A stretch of DNA of 25,717 nt, taken from contig DAMCZI010000055.1 in assembly GCA_032095175.1 (NCBI GenBank), positions 1-25,717 of the forward strand, given 5' to 3'. The DNA comes from DAMCZI01 sp032095175 (GTDB lineage Bacteria; Bacillota; Clostridia; Clostridiales; Caloramatoraceae). The notes under the pieces were generated by a model. The model saw only the letters and a program-made list of their open reading frames with translations. It searched no databases and was not told the DNA's origin. A program made the position numbers and the translations under genes. The number at the start of each line of letters is the position of its first letter. Position 1 is the stretch's first letter. This document shows positions 16,278-22,766 of the stretch, piece by piece.

Positions 16278-17117
16278 CAGCGTTAATATTTCACATCCCT
16301 TTTCTGTAACAACCACAGTATGCTCCCATTGTGCTGAAAGGGAACCATCAGCTGTAAGCACAGTCCATCCATCAGACAAAGTTTTACATCTAAACTTTCC
16401 TGCATTAACCATAGGTTCTATTGTAAATACCATTCCAGGAAGCATTATAAGACCCTTGTCCCTTCTTCTATAATGATCAACCTGAGGTTCTTCATGAAAC
16501 TCAATACCTACACCATGTCCACAATATTCTCTAACAACTGAAAAACCATTGTTATTTGCATAGTCCTCAATAGTATTTCCTATTGCATTGAAGCTGTTAA
16601 ATGCTTTTACCTGTCTTATACCAAGGTTTAAGCACTCCTTTGTAACCTTAATAAGTTTCTCAGCCTCATGAGAAACCTTCCCAATCATAAACATTCTGCT
16701 AGCATCGGAATAATAACCATCAAGTATTGTGGATACATCAACGTTTACTATATCCCCTTCCTTTAATACCGTATCATCAGGTATTCCATGGCATACAACA
16801 TCATTTATTGATATACATACACTCTTAGGATATCCCTCATAATTTAGGGGTGCTGGATATCCTTCATGCTCTACAGTATAATCCTGTACCCATTGATTTA
16901 CCTCATTTGTAGTTATGCCAGGCTCTATTCTCTCCTCGACTATATCAAGTATCTTTTTAGTAAGCTTTCCACTTTTCCTAATTCCCTCAATCTGCTCCCT
17001 TGTCTTTATGGTATAAAAGGGTGGTATAAAGTACCCCTGTCTTTCAAGCTCCATTATCATCTCATAGGAACCATTAGGTAATTCTCCATGGATAATATTT
17101 TCTCTTCTATGTCTCAT
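16275..17117 (-). CDS. map: Methionine aminopeptidase type I
   Basis: Removes the initiator methionine from new proteins. The dinuclear metal ligands are Asp127 (NVDVS), Asp138 (YYSDAS), His201 (GHGVG), Glu234 (TIEPM) and Glu265 (QWEH), with catalytic His110 (CHGIPDD). At 280 aa it is longer than the roughly 250-264 aa standard enzyme, because about 35 residues precede the catalytic fold (starting near YTIKTREQIEGIR). AGAGGAG lies upstream of the ATG. A stand-alone map, not in the ribosomal cluster, so it may be a second copy in the genome. Confidence 0.93.
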   Translation of the reverse strand: MRHRRENIIHGELPNGSYEMIMELERQGYFIPPFYTIKTREQIEGIRKSGKLTKKILDIVEERIEPGITTNEVNQWVQDYTVEHEGYPAPLNYEGYPKSVCISINDVVCHGIPDDTVLKEGDIVNVDVSTILDGYYSDASRMFMIGKVSHEAEKLIKVTKECLNLGIRQVKAFNSFNAIGNTIEDYANNNGFSVVREYCGHGVGIEFHEEPQVDHYRRRDKGLIMLPGMVFTIEPMVNAGKFRCKTLSDGWTVLTADGSLSAQWEHTVVVTEKGCEILTL

Positions 17118-17189
17118 ATAACTCCATCTCCTCTAAAAAACTACGTAGCATAATACGCCTATTCATATATTATAACACATAAGGAGATT

Positions 17190-17786
17190 TTACCTGTTGA
17201 TTATTTCATTTATAGAGTATTTTTCAAAAGCATCTTTATCAAGCTTATATGTAATGTCATCATAAAATCTTCCATTTATCTCTTTAAAATCAACTTCTCT
17301 TTTGAACTCTCTGAATCCACACTTCAGTGCTAAACTCATCATTCTTATGTTTCCAGACCATGTTTGAGTATATATATCCCTTTGAGGATTGTTTTTTAAA
17401 AGATATGTTATGAACATTGAAAATGCTTTCTTACCAATACCATGTCCCCTATTTAGAGTTTGTGGTATATCAATTCCAATAGCAAGCATATCTTCATTGG
17501 AATCTATGTAATATGAATTCATCCAGCCAATGTGCTTTCCATCATTAAGGCATATCTCAAACCTTCTTCTAGCTGCTGGGAGTGGCTTTTCAAGTTTTTT
17601 GATAAAGTCTATTTTAAACCCATCTATATCGAAAGGTTCATCCTTTTCCCATGGAGCATCCCAGTTCATCCATTCCTTTTCCACTGTATACCAGAATATA
17701 TAATCATCTAAGTCCTCAATACATCTATCACGCAAAACTATATTCTCAGATTCAATTTTAAAAATATCCTTTTCCAATACACTCAC
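17190..17786 (-). CDS. GNAT family N-acetyltransferase
   Basis: A RimJ/RimL-type acetyltransferase fold. The acetyl-CoA pyrophosphate loop is RGHGIGKKAF (motif A), followed by the NIRMMSLALKCGF segment near the C-terminus. The acceptor is unknown. The GTG at 17786 gives 198 aa, but the AGGGTG site suits a TTG three codons downstream (17777) better, so the true N-terminus may be LEKDIF. It lies between map and another GNAT gene on the same strand, with separate intergenic gaps of 72 and 134 bases. Confidence 0.82.
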   Translation of the reverse strand: MSVLEKDIFKIESENIVLRDRCIEDLDDYIFWYTVEKEWMNWDAPWEKDEPFDIDGFKIDFIKKLEKPLPAARRRFEICLNDGKHIGWMNSYYIDSNEDMLAIGIDIPQTLNRGHGIGKKAFSMFITYLLKNNPQRDIYTQTWSGNIRMMSLALKCGFREFKREVDFKEINGRFYDDITYKLDKDAFEKYSINEIINR

Positions 17787-17920
17787 CCTAATATATTTAA
17801 TATTATATACGCCTCACAAATTCTATCTTTGCAAACACTCCAAGGATAAACCTACTTTACCAAGTAATCTGTAAAAACAGAACATAAAAAATTAGTATTT
17901 TTAAATACAATTTCGTTTAA

Positions 17921-18493
17921 TTATTTAAAAGTTATACTTTTCTTGACCTCGTTCCATTCCTTTTTAAGCAAGTCCATATATACAACATCGGAAAAATCAC
18001 CTATTCTGCTGTCAAAATATCCTTGTCTTATTATACCAATTTTCTTAAAACCAAGTTTTCTGTATAAATTATGTGCTCTTTTATTATCAATCATAGAGGT
18101 AAGCTCTATCTTATTTAAATTTAAGAATCTAAACATGAAATCAATAAAATGATAAAGAGCATCCTCTCCATATCCCTTTCCCTGTTCCTTAACCTCACAT
18201 ATCTTTATTCCAAACTCACATTTCTGATCCCTTGCATCCCATCCACAATAATTCATTTCTCCAATAGGCATTAAATCCTCTTTCCTGCAAATGATAAACC
18301 TTTTATTCTCAGGAAACATACCTCTAGCTTCAGTTTCCCTCTCTATACTCAATCTAATATTCTCCTTGCTCTGTAATGTTCCAAATGGATGTGTAGCATG
18401 CTCCATCATACTACCATCATTCCACCACTTGTAAAGATACTCCTCATCCCCAATTTCAAGCTGCCTTATTATAACTTTTTTACCTTCAATCAT
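17921..18493 (-). CDS. GNAT family N-acetyltransferase
   Basis: A second acetyltransferase, not closely similar to its neighbour. The N-terminal GKKVIIRQLEIGDEEYLYKWWND block is typical of RimL-like GNATs. The acetyl-CoA loop is EQGKGYGEDAL, and the C-terminal NKRAHNLYRKLGFKKIG helix-strand completes the fold. The start is ATG at 18493 (190 aa), with GGAGGAG 5 bases before it. A TTG-type upstream extension of 8 codons runs through that site. The substrate is unknown. It is the last conserved gene before the accessory zone. Confidence 0.85.
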   Translation of the reverse strand: MIEGKKVIIRQLEIGDEEYLYKWWNDGSMMEHATHPFGTLQSKENIRLSIERETEARGMFPENKRFIICRKEDLMPIGEMNYCGWDARDQKCEFGIKICEVKEQGKGYGEDALYHFIDFMFRFLNLNKIELTSMIDNKRAHNLYRKLGFKKIGIIRQGYFDSRIGDFSDVVYMDLLKKEWNEVKKSITFK

Positions 18494-18669
18494 CAAAACT
18501 CCTCCAAAGAAAATCATTTTATATAAACATTATTTTATTATCATATATAATTTTATAAAACTTCGCCAATCAATTCCAGTGAAAGAATGCTTATATAATT
18601 TCTTTACACAAAAATTAATATATATTTTTAAAATCTATACCTCTTACTGCATTATAAAATTATATAATA

Positions 18670-18738
18670 CCTGTTACTATTGCTTCTGTATGACCTACAA
18701 AAAGACCACTCTTTTCTCCAGCACAGAATAGATTATCA
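18670..18738 (-). pseudogene. Remnant of a GidA/TrmFO-like flavoprotein gene (69 bp)
   Basis: The minus strand reads DNLFCAGEKSGLFVGHTEAI and two more codons before similarity ends. It matches 19532-19600 over 69 bases with 7 differences, every one at a third codon position and synonymous. Similarity stops abruptly on both sides. It is a fragment of a homologue that was once under protein-level selection, not a fresh duplicate. Confidence 0.75.
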
Positions 18739-18757
18739 TTAAGAAACACTAATCAAA

Positions 18758-18800
18758 GTAGCCATATAATTTATTCTCATAAGTTATATGGCTACATTAT
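18758..18800 (-). terminator. Hairpin after the small hydrophobic gene
   Basis: GTAGCCATATAA (18758-18769) and TTATATGGCTAC (18784-18795) form a 12-bp perfect stem, 20 bases after the stop of the small peptide gene on the minus strand. On the plus strand it is followed by ATTATTTT, so it could work in either direction. Confidence 0.6.
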
Positions 18801-18814
18801 TTTATAATAGTTAT

Positions 18815-18925
18815 TTATTTATCAAGTTTTTTCAAAATAAGTTTTAATATTTTTATTATGTAACTAATAAAAGCAATCCATACAAACAAAGTTACTATGA
18901 TACATATATCAGATAATGTAAGCAA
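18815..18925 (-). CDS. Small hydrophobic peptide, type I toxin-like
   Basis: A 36-aa ORF. TTG start with AGAGGTG 7 bases upstream; one strong membrane segment (IVTLFVWIAFISYIIKIL, about 10-27) and a basic end (LKKLDK). A short single-span peptide with a lysine tail and a strong 3' hairpin is the pattern of type I toxins and of small membrane peptides. No antisense RNA could be identified by eye and no family is claimed. It lies in a 600-bp gap between two flavoprotein fragments, where no larger gene exists. Confidence 0.45.
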   Translation of the reverse strand: MLTLSDICIIVTLFVWIAFISYIIKILKLILKKLDK

Positions 18926-19207
18926 GATTAAACACCTCTAATACTATTAAGTTGTACCTAGCATACAAAAAGCTAGTAAAACATTAAAATGAAACTTGTA
19001 ACTTTTTTCAAGCTACATCACTCCCTTAAAATATATTTTTATTTTAAGCAAATGATATATGCTATTAATAACTATTATATATAAGTAATTATGGATTTCA
19101 ATGGTTATCTTTCTCATTTTGCTGTTTTTTAATAATTATCCATAAACACCATTATTAGGGACACGGGGACGACATATTATAACATATATAGACTTGATTT
19201 TGCTCAT

Positions 19208-19255
19208 AAAAAAATAAGAAGCTGGTTTTGCATTTAACTCAGGACCAACTTCTTA
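19208..19255 (-). terminator. Terminator of the flavoprotein fragment
   Basis: TAAGAAGCTGGT (19215-19226) and ACCAACTTCTTA (19244-19255) pair over 12 bp (one wobble on the minus strand), with seven T after it on the minus strand. It follows the stop at 19264 closely. Confidence 0.8.
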
Positions 19256-19263
19256 CATATCCT

Positions 19264-19782
19264 TTACAAGAGTTTCTGTTTAAAAAACTCTCTCATTTTA
19301 ACAAGCTCCACTCTTCTTTCTATCTCCTCAATGTCTGTTGTGTAAAGATTCAGCTCCTTCATTCTCTCAAAATATCCTGCACCTGCAAAGGTATATCTCT
19401 TTCTTAGGCCCTCTGGGGTTTCTTTCATCTTGTTTTCATAGGATATGATGTCTCCAACTGCAAGGGATACAGGAAGTTCAACAGGCTTTAATCCAAGTCC
19501 CGTTCTAACTGCATTGTATCCTGATAGTGTCCCGGTTACAATAGCTTCTGTATGACCTACAAAGAGGCCGCTCTTTTCTCCAGCACAGAACAGATTATCA
19601 ATATCTTTTACCTTCATTGTGTTATCCCTTGGTGCCATCGAGAGATATCTTATGGAATTTGCCTTGCCTCCTGAATATGGATCTTCAAATCTTGCATCCT
19701 CAAGTCCTGGAATTTTTCTCAGCTTATCTAATGGGTAATAGCTCGTCATTAGCTTTGCATGTGCAAGGTGAACCGAACTGCA
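19264..19782 (-). pseudogene. C-terminal fragment of a GidA/TrmFO-like FAD-dependent oxidoreductase
   Basis: An open frame of 161 codons from an internal ATG at 19749 (MTSYYPLDKL), but clearly the end of a larger flavoprotein. FCAGEKSGLFVGHTEA is the C-terminal FAD-contact block seen in MnmG/TrmFO relatives, and GYNAVRTGLGLKP follows. There is no N-terminal GGGxAG domain. The frame continues upstream of the ATG without a stop (SSVHLAHAKL), at least to about 19782, then runs into the start region of an opposite-strand gene. No ribosome binding site precedes 19749. Full-length relatives are over 400 aa. The stop and terminator are intact, so only the 5' part was lost. Confidence 0.7.
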
Positions 19783-20034
19783 ATATTTAAAAAAGTGTTT
19801 AATACTTTAGAGGGAGATAATTCAATCGCATATTCATCACTCCCTGAAGATACTTTTGCTCAGAAAATTTATAAATTACGAATGAACTATGGTCATACCC
19901 AGCGGCAGTTTGCAAATTTATGTTCTATTGGATATTCAAGCATATGTAAATATGAAGCCGGGTATAGACCAAGTAAATGTAATATAAATAAGATATGCAA
20001 GGCACTTAATATATCAACCGATTACTTTCTTTAG
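19759..20034 (+). CDS. XRE-family HTH protein, probably 5'-truncated
   Basis: The C-terminal 60 residues are a clear HTH_3 domain (FAQKIYKLRMNYGHTQRQFANLCSIGYSSICKYE and on to ALNISTDYF). The first dozen codons are the antisense of the flavoprotein fragment, and the ATG at 19759 has no ribosome binding site. FNTLEGDNSIAYSSLPEDT looks like genuine linker, so the original protein probably had more N-terminal sequence. It ends at a strong terminator. Expression is doubtful. Confidence 0.6.
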   Translation: MCKVNRTAIFKKVFNTLEGDNSIAYSSLPEDTFAQKIYKLRMNYGHTQRQFANLCSIGYSSICKYEAGYRPSKCNINKICKALNISTDYFL

Positions 20035-20112
20035 AACAGGAAGAGAATTCTCTTCCTGCTTTTTCTTAATTTTTATATTTAATATTACTCTTAATTTTTT
20101 ATCTTTTGCCAA
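20014..20112 (-). CDS. Very small basic ORF behind a LexA-type promoter
   Basis: A 32-aa frame (MAKDKKLRVILNIKIKKKQE and 12 more). The start is TTG with TAGGAGGG 7 bases upstream, one of the best ribosome binding sites in this zone. The second half is antisense to the terminator and 3' end of the XRE gene at 19759-20034, so the ORF may itself be a truncated remnant. A promoter overlapping a consensus LexA box lies about 60 bases upstream. Its composition is very lysine-rich. No family recognised. Confidence 0.35.
   Translation of the reverse strand: MAKDKKLRVILNIKIKKKQEENSLPVLKKVIG
20037..20074 (+). terminator. Terminator of the truncated XRE gene
   Basis: CAGGAAGAGAA and TTCTCTTCCTG make a 22-bp perfect palindrome (20037-20058), followed by CTTTTTCTTAATTTTT. 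Confidence 0.85.
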
Positions 20113-20174
20113 TAGATATCCCTCCTATTATCATAAATTATAATAATTATTTACGTAGAATTGGGAACAATTTC

Positions 20175-20203
20175 ATTTTATCATGCGAACATATGTTCGT
20201 AAA
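20175..20203 (-). promoter_or_regulatory. LexA (SOS) box within a sigma-A promoter
   Basis: CGAACATATGTTCG (20186-20199) is a perfect palindrome and an exact fit to the Gram-positive LexA consensus CGAACRNRYGTTYG. On the minus strand it sits between TTTACG (-35, 20198-20203) and TAAAAT (-10, 20175-20180) with 17-base spacing, so LexA would block this promoter. Transcription would run left into the small ORF at 20112. Confidence 0.8.
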
Positions 20204-20290
20204 GAGCATGAATAAATATTATATACACCCTCTCTAAAGATGTAACATATCATATTATTTATTTATAACTTTTCCTTTAATATCAATGCA

Positions 20291-20342
20291 TTGTGTTACT
20301 CCATACCTTAATTATAATACAAATATTAATCGATATATCGAT
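20291..20342 (+). promoter_or_regulatory. Promoter and dyad operator of the XRE repressor gene
   Basis: TTGTGT (20291-20296), a 16-base spacer and TATAAT (20313-20318) are followed by the perfect 14-bp dyad ATCGATATATCGAT (20329-20342), placed at about +5. Autorepression by the downstream XRE protein is a natural inference. A second TATAAT (20404-20409) lacks a good -35. Confidence 0.55.
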
Positions 20343-20439
20343 AGTTGTCGACTTTTTCAAACAATTCTCAACATTTTCCAATGATATAGATGTCGAATTT
20401 TGTTATAATTTAATAAATTTAAGTCAAGGGAGGAGTAAC

Positions 20440-20691
20440 ATGCTTCAATGTAAGCTACAGTATTGGAGAAAAAAAGTAAATATATCACAAAATAAATTGG
20501 CACAAAAATCCGGTGTTGCTCAATCGGAAATCAGCGATATTGAAAGCCTTAAAATAAGCCCTACTCTCAATACCATATACAAACTTGCTGAAGCATTAGA
20601 TATTTGTCCTAAACTTTTAATAAATTGTGATAAAATAGATTGCAACTATACTTGTATTAATAAATGCAAACTTAAAAATCCAACAAGGTAA
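20440..20691 (+). CDS. XRE-family transcriptional regulator
   Basis: An 83-aa repressor-like protein. The HTH_3 domain spans about 6-63, with Q-x3-A-xx-SGVAQSEISDIES as recognition region and a typical PTLNTIYKLAEALDI helix. The tail contains four cysteines (CDKIDCNYTCINKC), unusual for small XRE proteins and possibly metal or redox sensitive. The start is ATG at 20440, with GGGAGGAG 5 bases upstream. A longer frame to 20293 has no such site. It lies downstream of a dyad operator and a LexA box, the usual setting of an element's repressor. Confidence 0.85.
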   Translation: MLQCKLQYWRKKVNISQNKLAQKSGVAQSEISDIESLKISPTLNTIYKLAEALDICPKLLINCDKIDCNYTCINKCKLKNPTR

Positions 20692-20727
20692 TCAGAAGTC
20701 ATTTTTAATTACTTTTTATTTTCCTCA

Positions 20728-20760
20728 AAAAGTGAGTCACTTTGATTCACTTGTCACACT
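20728..20760 (+). promoter_or_regulatory. Repeated TCACTT motifs upstream of the RHH gene
   Basis: The stretch contains AAGTGAGTC facing GATTCACTT and three spaced TCAC(A)CTT-like units. RHH dimers often bind such short repeats. A TATAAT at 20778-20783 lies just downstream, with no ideal -35. Confidence 0.4.
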
Positions 20761-20805
20761 TTTACTGAACACCCTTTTATAATTTTTATTAGGGGGTGTT
20801 TTGTT

Positions 20806-20961
20806 TTGATAAAAGAAGATAATGTGAGAATTCCTGTCACTATGCCTCGAAAATTATATGATATAATTAAAGCTGAATCTGAATATGAGGATAGATCTAT
20901 GAGTAATATTATTTTAAGAATACTTAAAAAACACTATAAATTTAAATTGGATGATGAATAA
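20806..20961 (+). CDS. Ribbon-helix-helix (Arc/CopG-like) DNA-binding protein
   Basis: A 51-aa gene with a TTG start and AGGGGGTG upstream. The protein has the RHH layout: a short strand (VRIPVTMP, 7-14), helix 1 (KLYDIIKAESEYED), a turn with SMSN, and helix 2 (NIILRILKKHY). Such proteins regulate antitoxin or phage/plasmid operons. No partner toxin follows; a terminator does. The upstream region has repeated TCACTT motifs and an inverted pair AAGTGAGTC/GATTCACTT, a plausible self-operator. Confidence 0.75.
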   Translation: MIKEDNVRIPVTMPRKLYDIIKAESEYEDRSMSNIILRILKKHYKFKLDDE

Positions 20962-20965
20962 CTCT

Positions 20966-20995
20966 AGCTCGGTAACACCGGGCTCTATTTTTCCT
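20966..20995 (+). terminator. Terminator of the RHH gene
   Basis: AGCTCGGT and ACCGGGCT (loop AAC, one G-T pair) are followed by CTATTTTTCC, five bases after the RHH stop. Confidence 0.75.
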
Positions 20996-21224
20996 CTTTT
21001 TCATTTATTCCCTACCTCCTTTTTTATTTCATATTCTTATATATTCAGTTTTTAAAAATAATATAAAATAGTAAGTTGTAGTTATTATAAGTAAAAAAGG
21101 CAAAAAGACAAACCTAATAAAAAAATATTTTTATCTTGCTTTTTATATATTCAAAAAATCAAAAAAATATAAAAAGAGCCTATTGTAATAAAAAAAGCAA
21201 AAATCATCAACCTATACAAAAAAT

Positions 21225-21252
21225 AAAAAAGAGCTCCAGTTGGAACTCTTTT
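21225..21252 (-). terminator. Terminator of the exonuclease gene
   Basis: AGAGCTCC (21230-21237) and GGAACTCT (21242-21249) pair with one wobble. Six T follow on the minus strand, and the stop codon is at its upstream edge. Confidence 0.75.
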
Positions 21253-22354
21253 ATTTTAAATTTGAAGCTAAATATTCATCGAGATTTTCTTTACCACAAC
21301 CTACATTTTCAACATAGTAATTCATTTCCCTAATTGCATCATCATAAGATTTAATTATTAAATCCTCGAATTTTGCTAAATCTCTAAAATTATTAATAAT
21401 TATTCTTGTTGTACCAGTTTCAGATTTCACACAAGGCTCATAATTTAATTCAGGATTAAAAGCCTTAAGTTCATCAATGCTATGTTTAGATACAATATAT
21501 TGTTTTCTACCTTTTAACTTTATTCTAAATATATTGGCAAAAGCATTTACATCAAAGTAAGAGCCTGTATGGGTATATCGTAGATATTTTATATCTTTAT
21601 TATTTTTAACAAGTGTGTCTTTGACTAGCTTGTAACATTCTAATTCCTCATCAGTAAAAGTATTTTTTAGATCCTCATATTTTTTGAGTTTTAATTTGCA
21701 ATATCTCAAATATATTTCAGCAGTAACCTTGGTATCATCCAGAGCTCGATGGCTTCCGAGACTCATTCCAAAATGTTCTTTTATAGTTTGCAGCTTATGG
21801 TTAGGTAATTCACTAAATATCTCTCTACTAATTTTTAATGTATCAATGATTGGGTTGTCTATATTCTTATTCAAATAGTACATGTTTGCGTTTAAAAAAT
21901 TTATATCAAATTTTGCATTATGTGCAACTATAGGTAATTCACCTATAAAAGAAAGCAGCTCTGGTAATCTTTCTTTTATTGTAGGGCTATCCTTAACCAT
22001 TTTATCATCAATACCATGTATTCTTACTACTTCTGTTGGTATATGAACTTGTGGATTGACTAATGTATAAAATTTCCCTATTAGAACCCCATTTTTATAT
22101 TTTAGAGCAGCAATTTCTACTATTTTGTCTATTGATGGATTCAACCCAGTTGTTTCAAAATCTAGGACTACAAACTCATTAAAAACTTGTTTTGAAAAAT
22201 TGAATTTGCCTGTAGCAACATACTTGTTTTGATTTGTAGCTATGTTTGGCTGATACCGAGTATTTGTCATCCTCTCTTGAATGTTTGATTTTTTATTTTT
22301 ACTTGATAAGTAGAAAATAAAAGCAAATACTAGAATAACTAAAACTAACCACAT
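21251..22354 (-). CDS. Membrane-anchored DEDDh 3'-5' exonuclease (DnaQ/PolC-epsilon type)
   Basis: Three parts: an N-terminal membrane anchor (about 2-17, WLVLVILVFAFIFYL, followed by KNKK, so the enzyme faces the cytoplasm); a DEDDh exonuclease at about 60-220; and a C-terminal part of about 140 residues not assigned. The catalytic residues are Asp65 and Glu67 (DFETTG), Asp150 (HNAKFD), His202 and Asp207 (SHRALDD). IVAHNAKFDINFL and HKLQTIKEHFG are typical of the DNA polymerase III epsilon family. GGGAGGG precedes the ATG. Monocistronic, next to a phage integrase. A membrane anchor is odd for a proofreading exonuclease and suggests degradation of entering or membrane-associated DNA, or a defence role, which is inference. 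Confidence 0.85.
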   Translation of the reverse strand: MWLVLVILVFAFIFYLSSKNKKSNIQERMTNTRYQPNIATNQNKYVATGKFNFSKQVFNEFVVLDFETTGLNPSIDKIVEIAALKYKNGVLIGKFYTLVNPQVHIPTEVVRIHGIDDKMVKDSPTIKERLPELLSFIGELPIVAHNAKFDINFLNANMYYLNKNIDNPIIDTLKISREIFSELPNHKLQTIKEHFGMSLGSHRALDDTKVTAEIYLRYCKLKLKKYEDLKNTFTDEELECYKLVKDTLVKNNKDIKYLRYTHTGSYFDVNAFANIFRIKLKGRKQYIVSKHSIDELKAFNPELNYEPCVKSETGTTRIIINNFRDLAKFEDLIIKSYDDAIREMNYYVENVGCGKENLDEYLASNLK

Positions 22355-22496
22355 ATAATTATATCCCTCCCATCCTTTAACAGTTATTTCTACAAATAAT
22401 TCTCTTTTCCTTTTTTATTTATTTCTTTTTCTCCGCCCTGGGATACTTTTGCAATACTTTTTATAATTTATAAACGGTAGTGGTTTGATTTTATAT

Positions 22497-22737
22497 AGAG
22501 AGACGCTAAAAATAACTTTGCACCCCATGTGGTTAATATGATCTGATAAAGCAGCATAGATATAACTCCGGTATCTAAAATAGTGGCTTAAACGCTCTCA
22601 GAAGGCTTTTAAAGGCAGTGCTAATCGTGCCCCTATTATGCATATGCTTTTCACTTTGCTCGATTTTGGGGCTATATGCAGTGCATTTTGTGTACAGTAT
22701 AGGACATGTTTGGCAGTGCCAACTATTTATATTGAGA
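22497..22737. other. Compositionally distinct intergenic stretch between exo and int
   Basis: This part of the 408-bp gap is visibly richer in G and C than its surroundings. It has three copies of GCAGTGC (22615-22621, 22678-22684, 22713-22719), a GCCCC/GGGGC pair around 22629-22672, and two overlapping plus-strand frames without a ribosome binding site. It could be an attachment region, a structured RNA or a gene relic. Confidence 0.4.
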
Positions 22738-22766
22738 TAAAAAAATAGAGAGCTGCTGCTCTCTAT
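22738..22766 (-). terminator. Integrase terminator
   Basis: ATAGAGAG (22745-22752) and CTCTCTAT (22759-22766), loop CTGCTG, are followed by seven T on the minus strand. The int stop codon is inside the stem. Confidence 0.9.

Noticed and set aside
19155..19172. AGGGACACGGGGACGAC resembles the start of REP-type palindromes found in some clostridial genomes
   Set aside because: Only one half is present, with no matching inverted partner or REP-associated transposase nearby, so it is not annotated.
21060..21224. Low-complexity A-rich stretch with short inverted segments between the RHH and exo terminators
   Set aside because: Poly-A/T composition makes chance pairing likely; no gene, promoter or RNA could be supported.
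21136..21333. A 65-codon plus-strand frame across the exo terminator
   Set aside because: Lysine-rich translation of an A-rich stretch, no ribosome binding site, and it runs over the exo 3' end.
22355..22762. tRNA or tmRNA gene as phage target next to int
   Set aside because: No T-arm GTTCGAATC-like sequence or cloverleaf was found in this gap.
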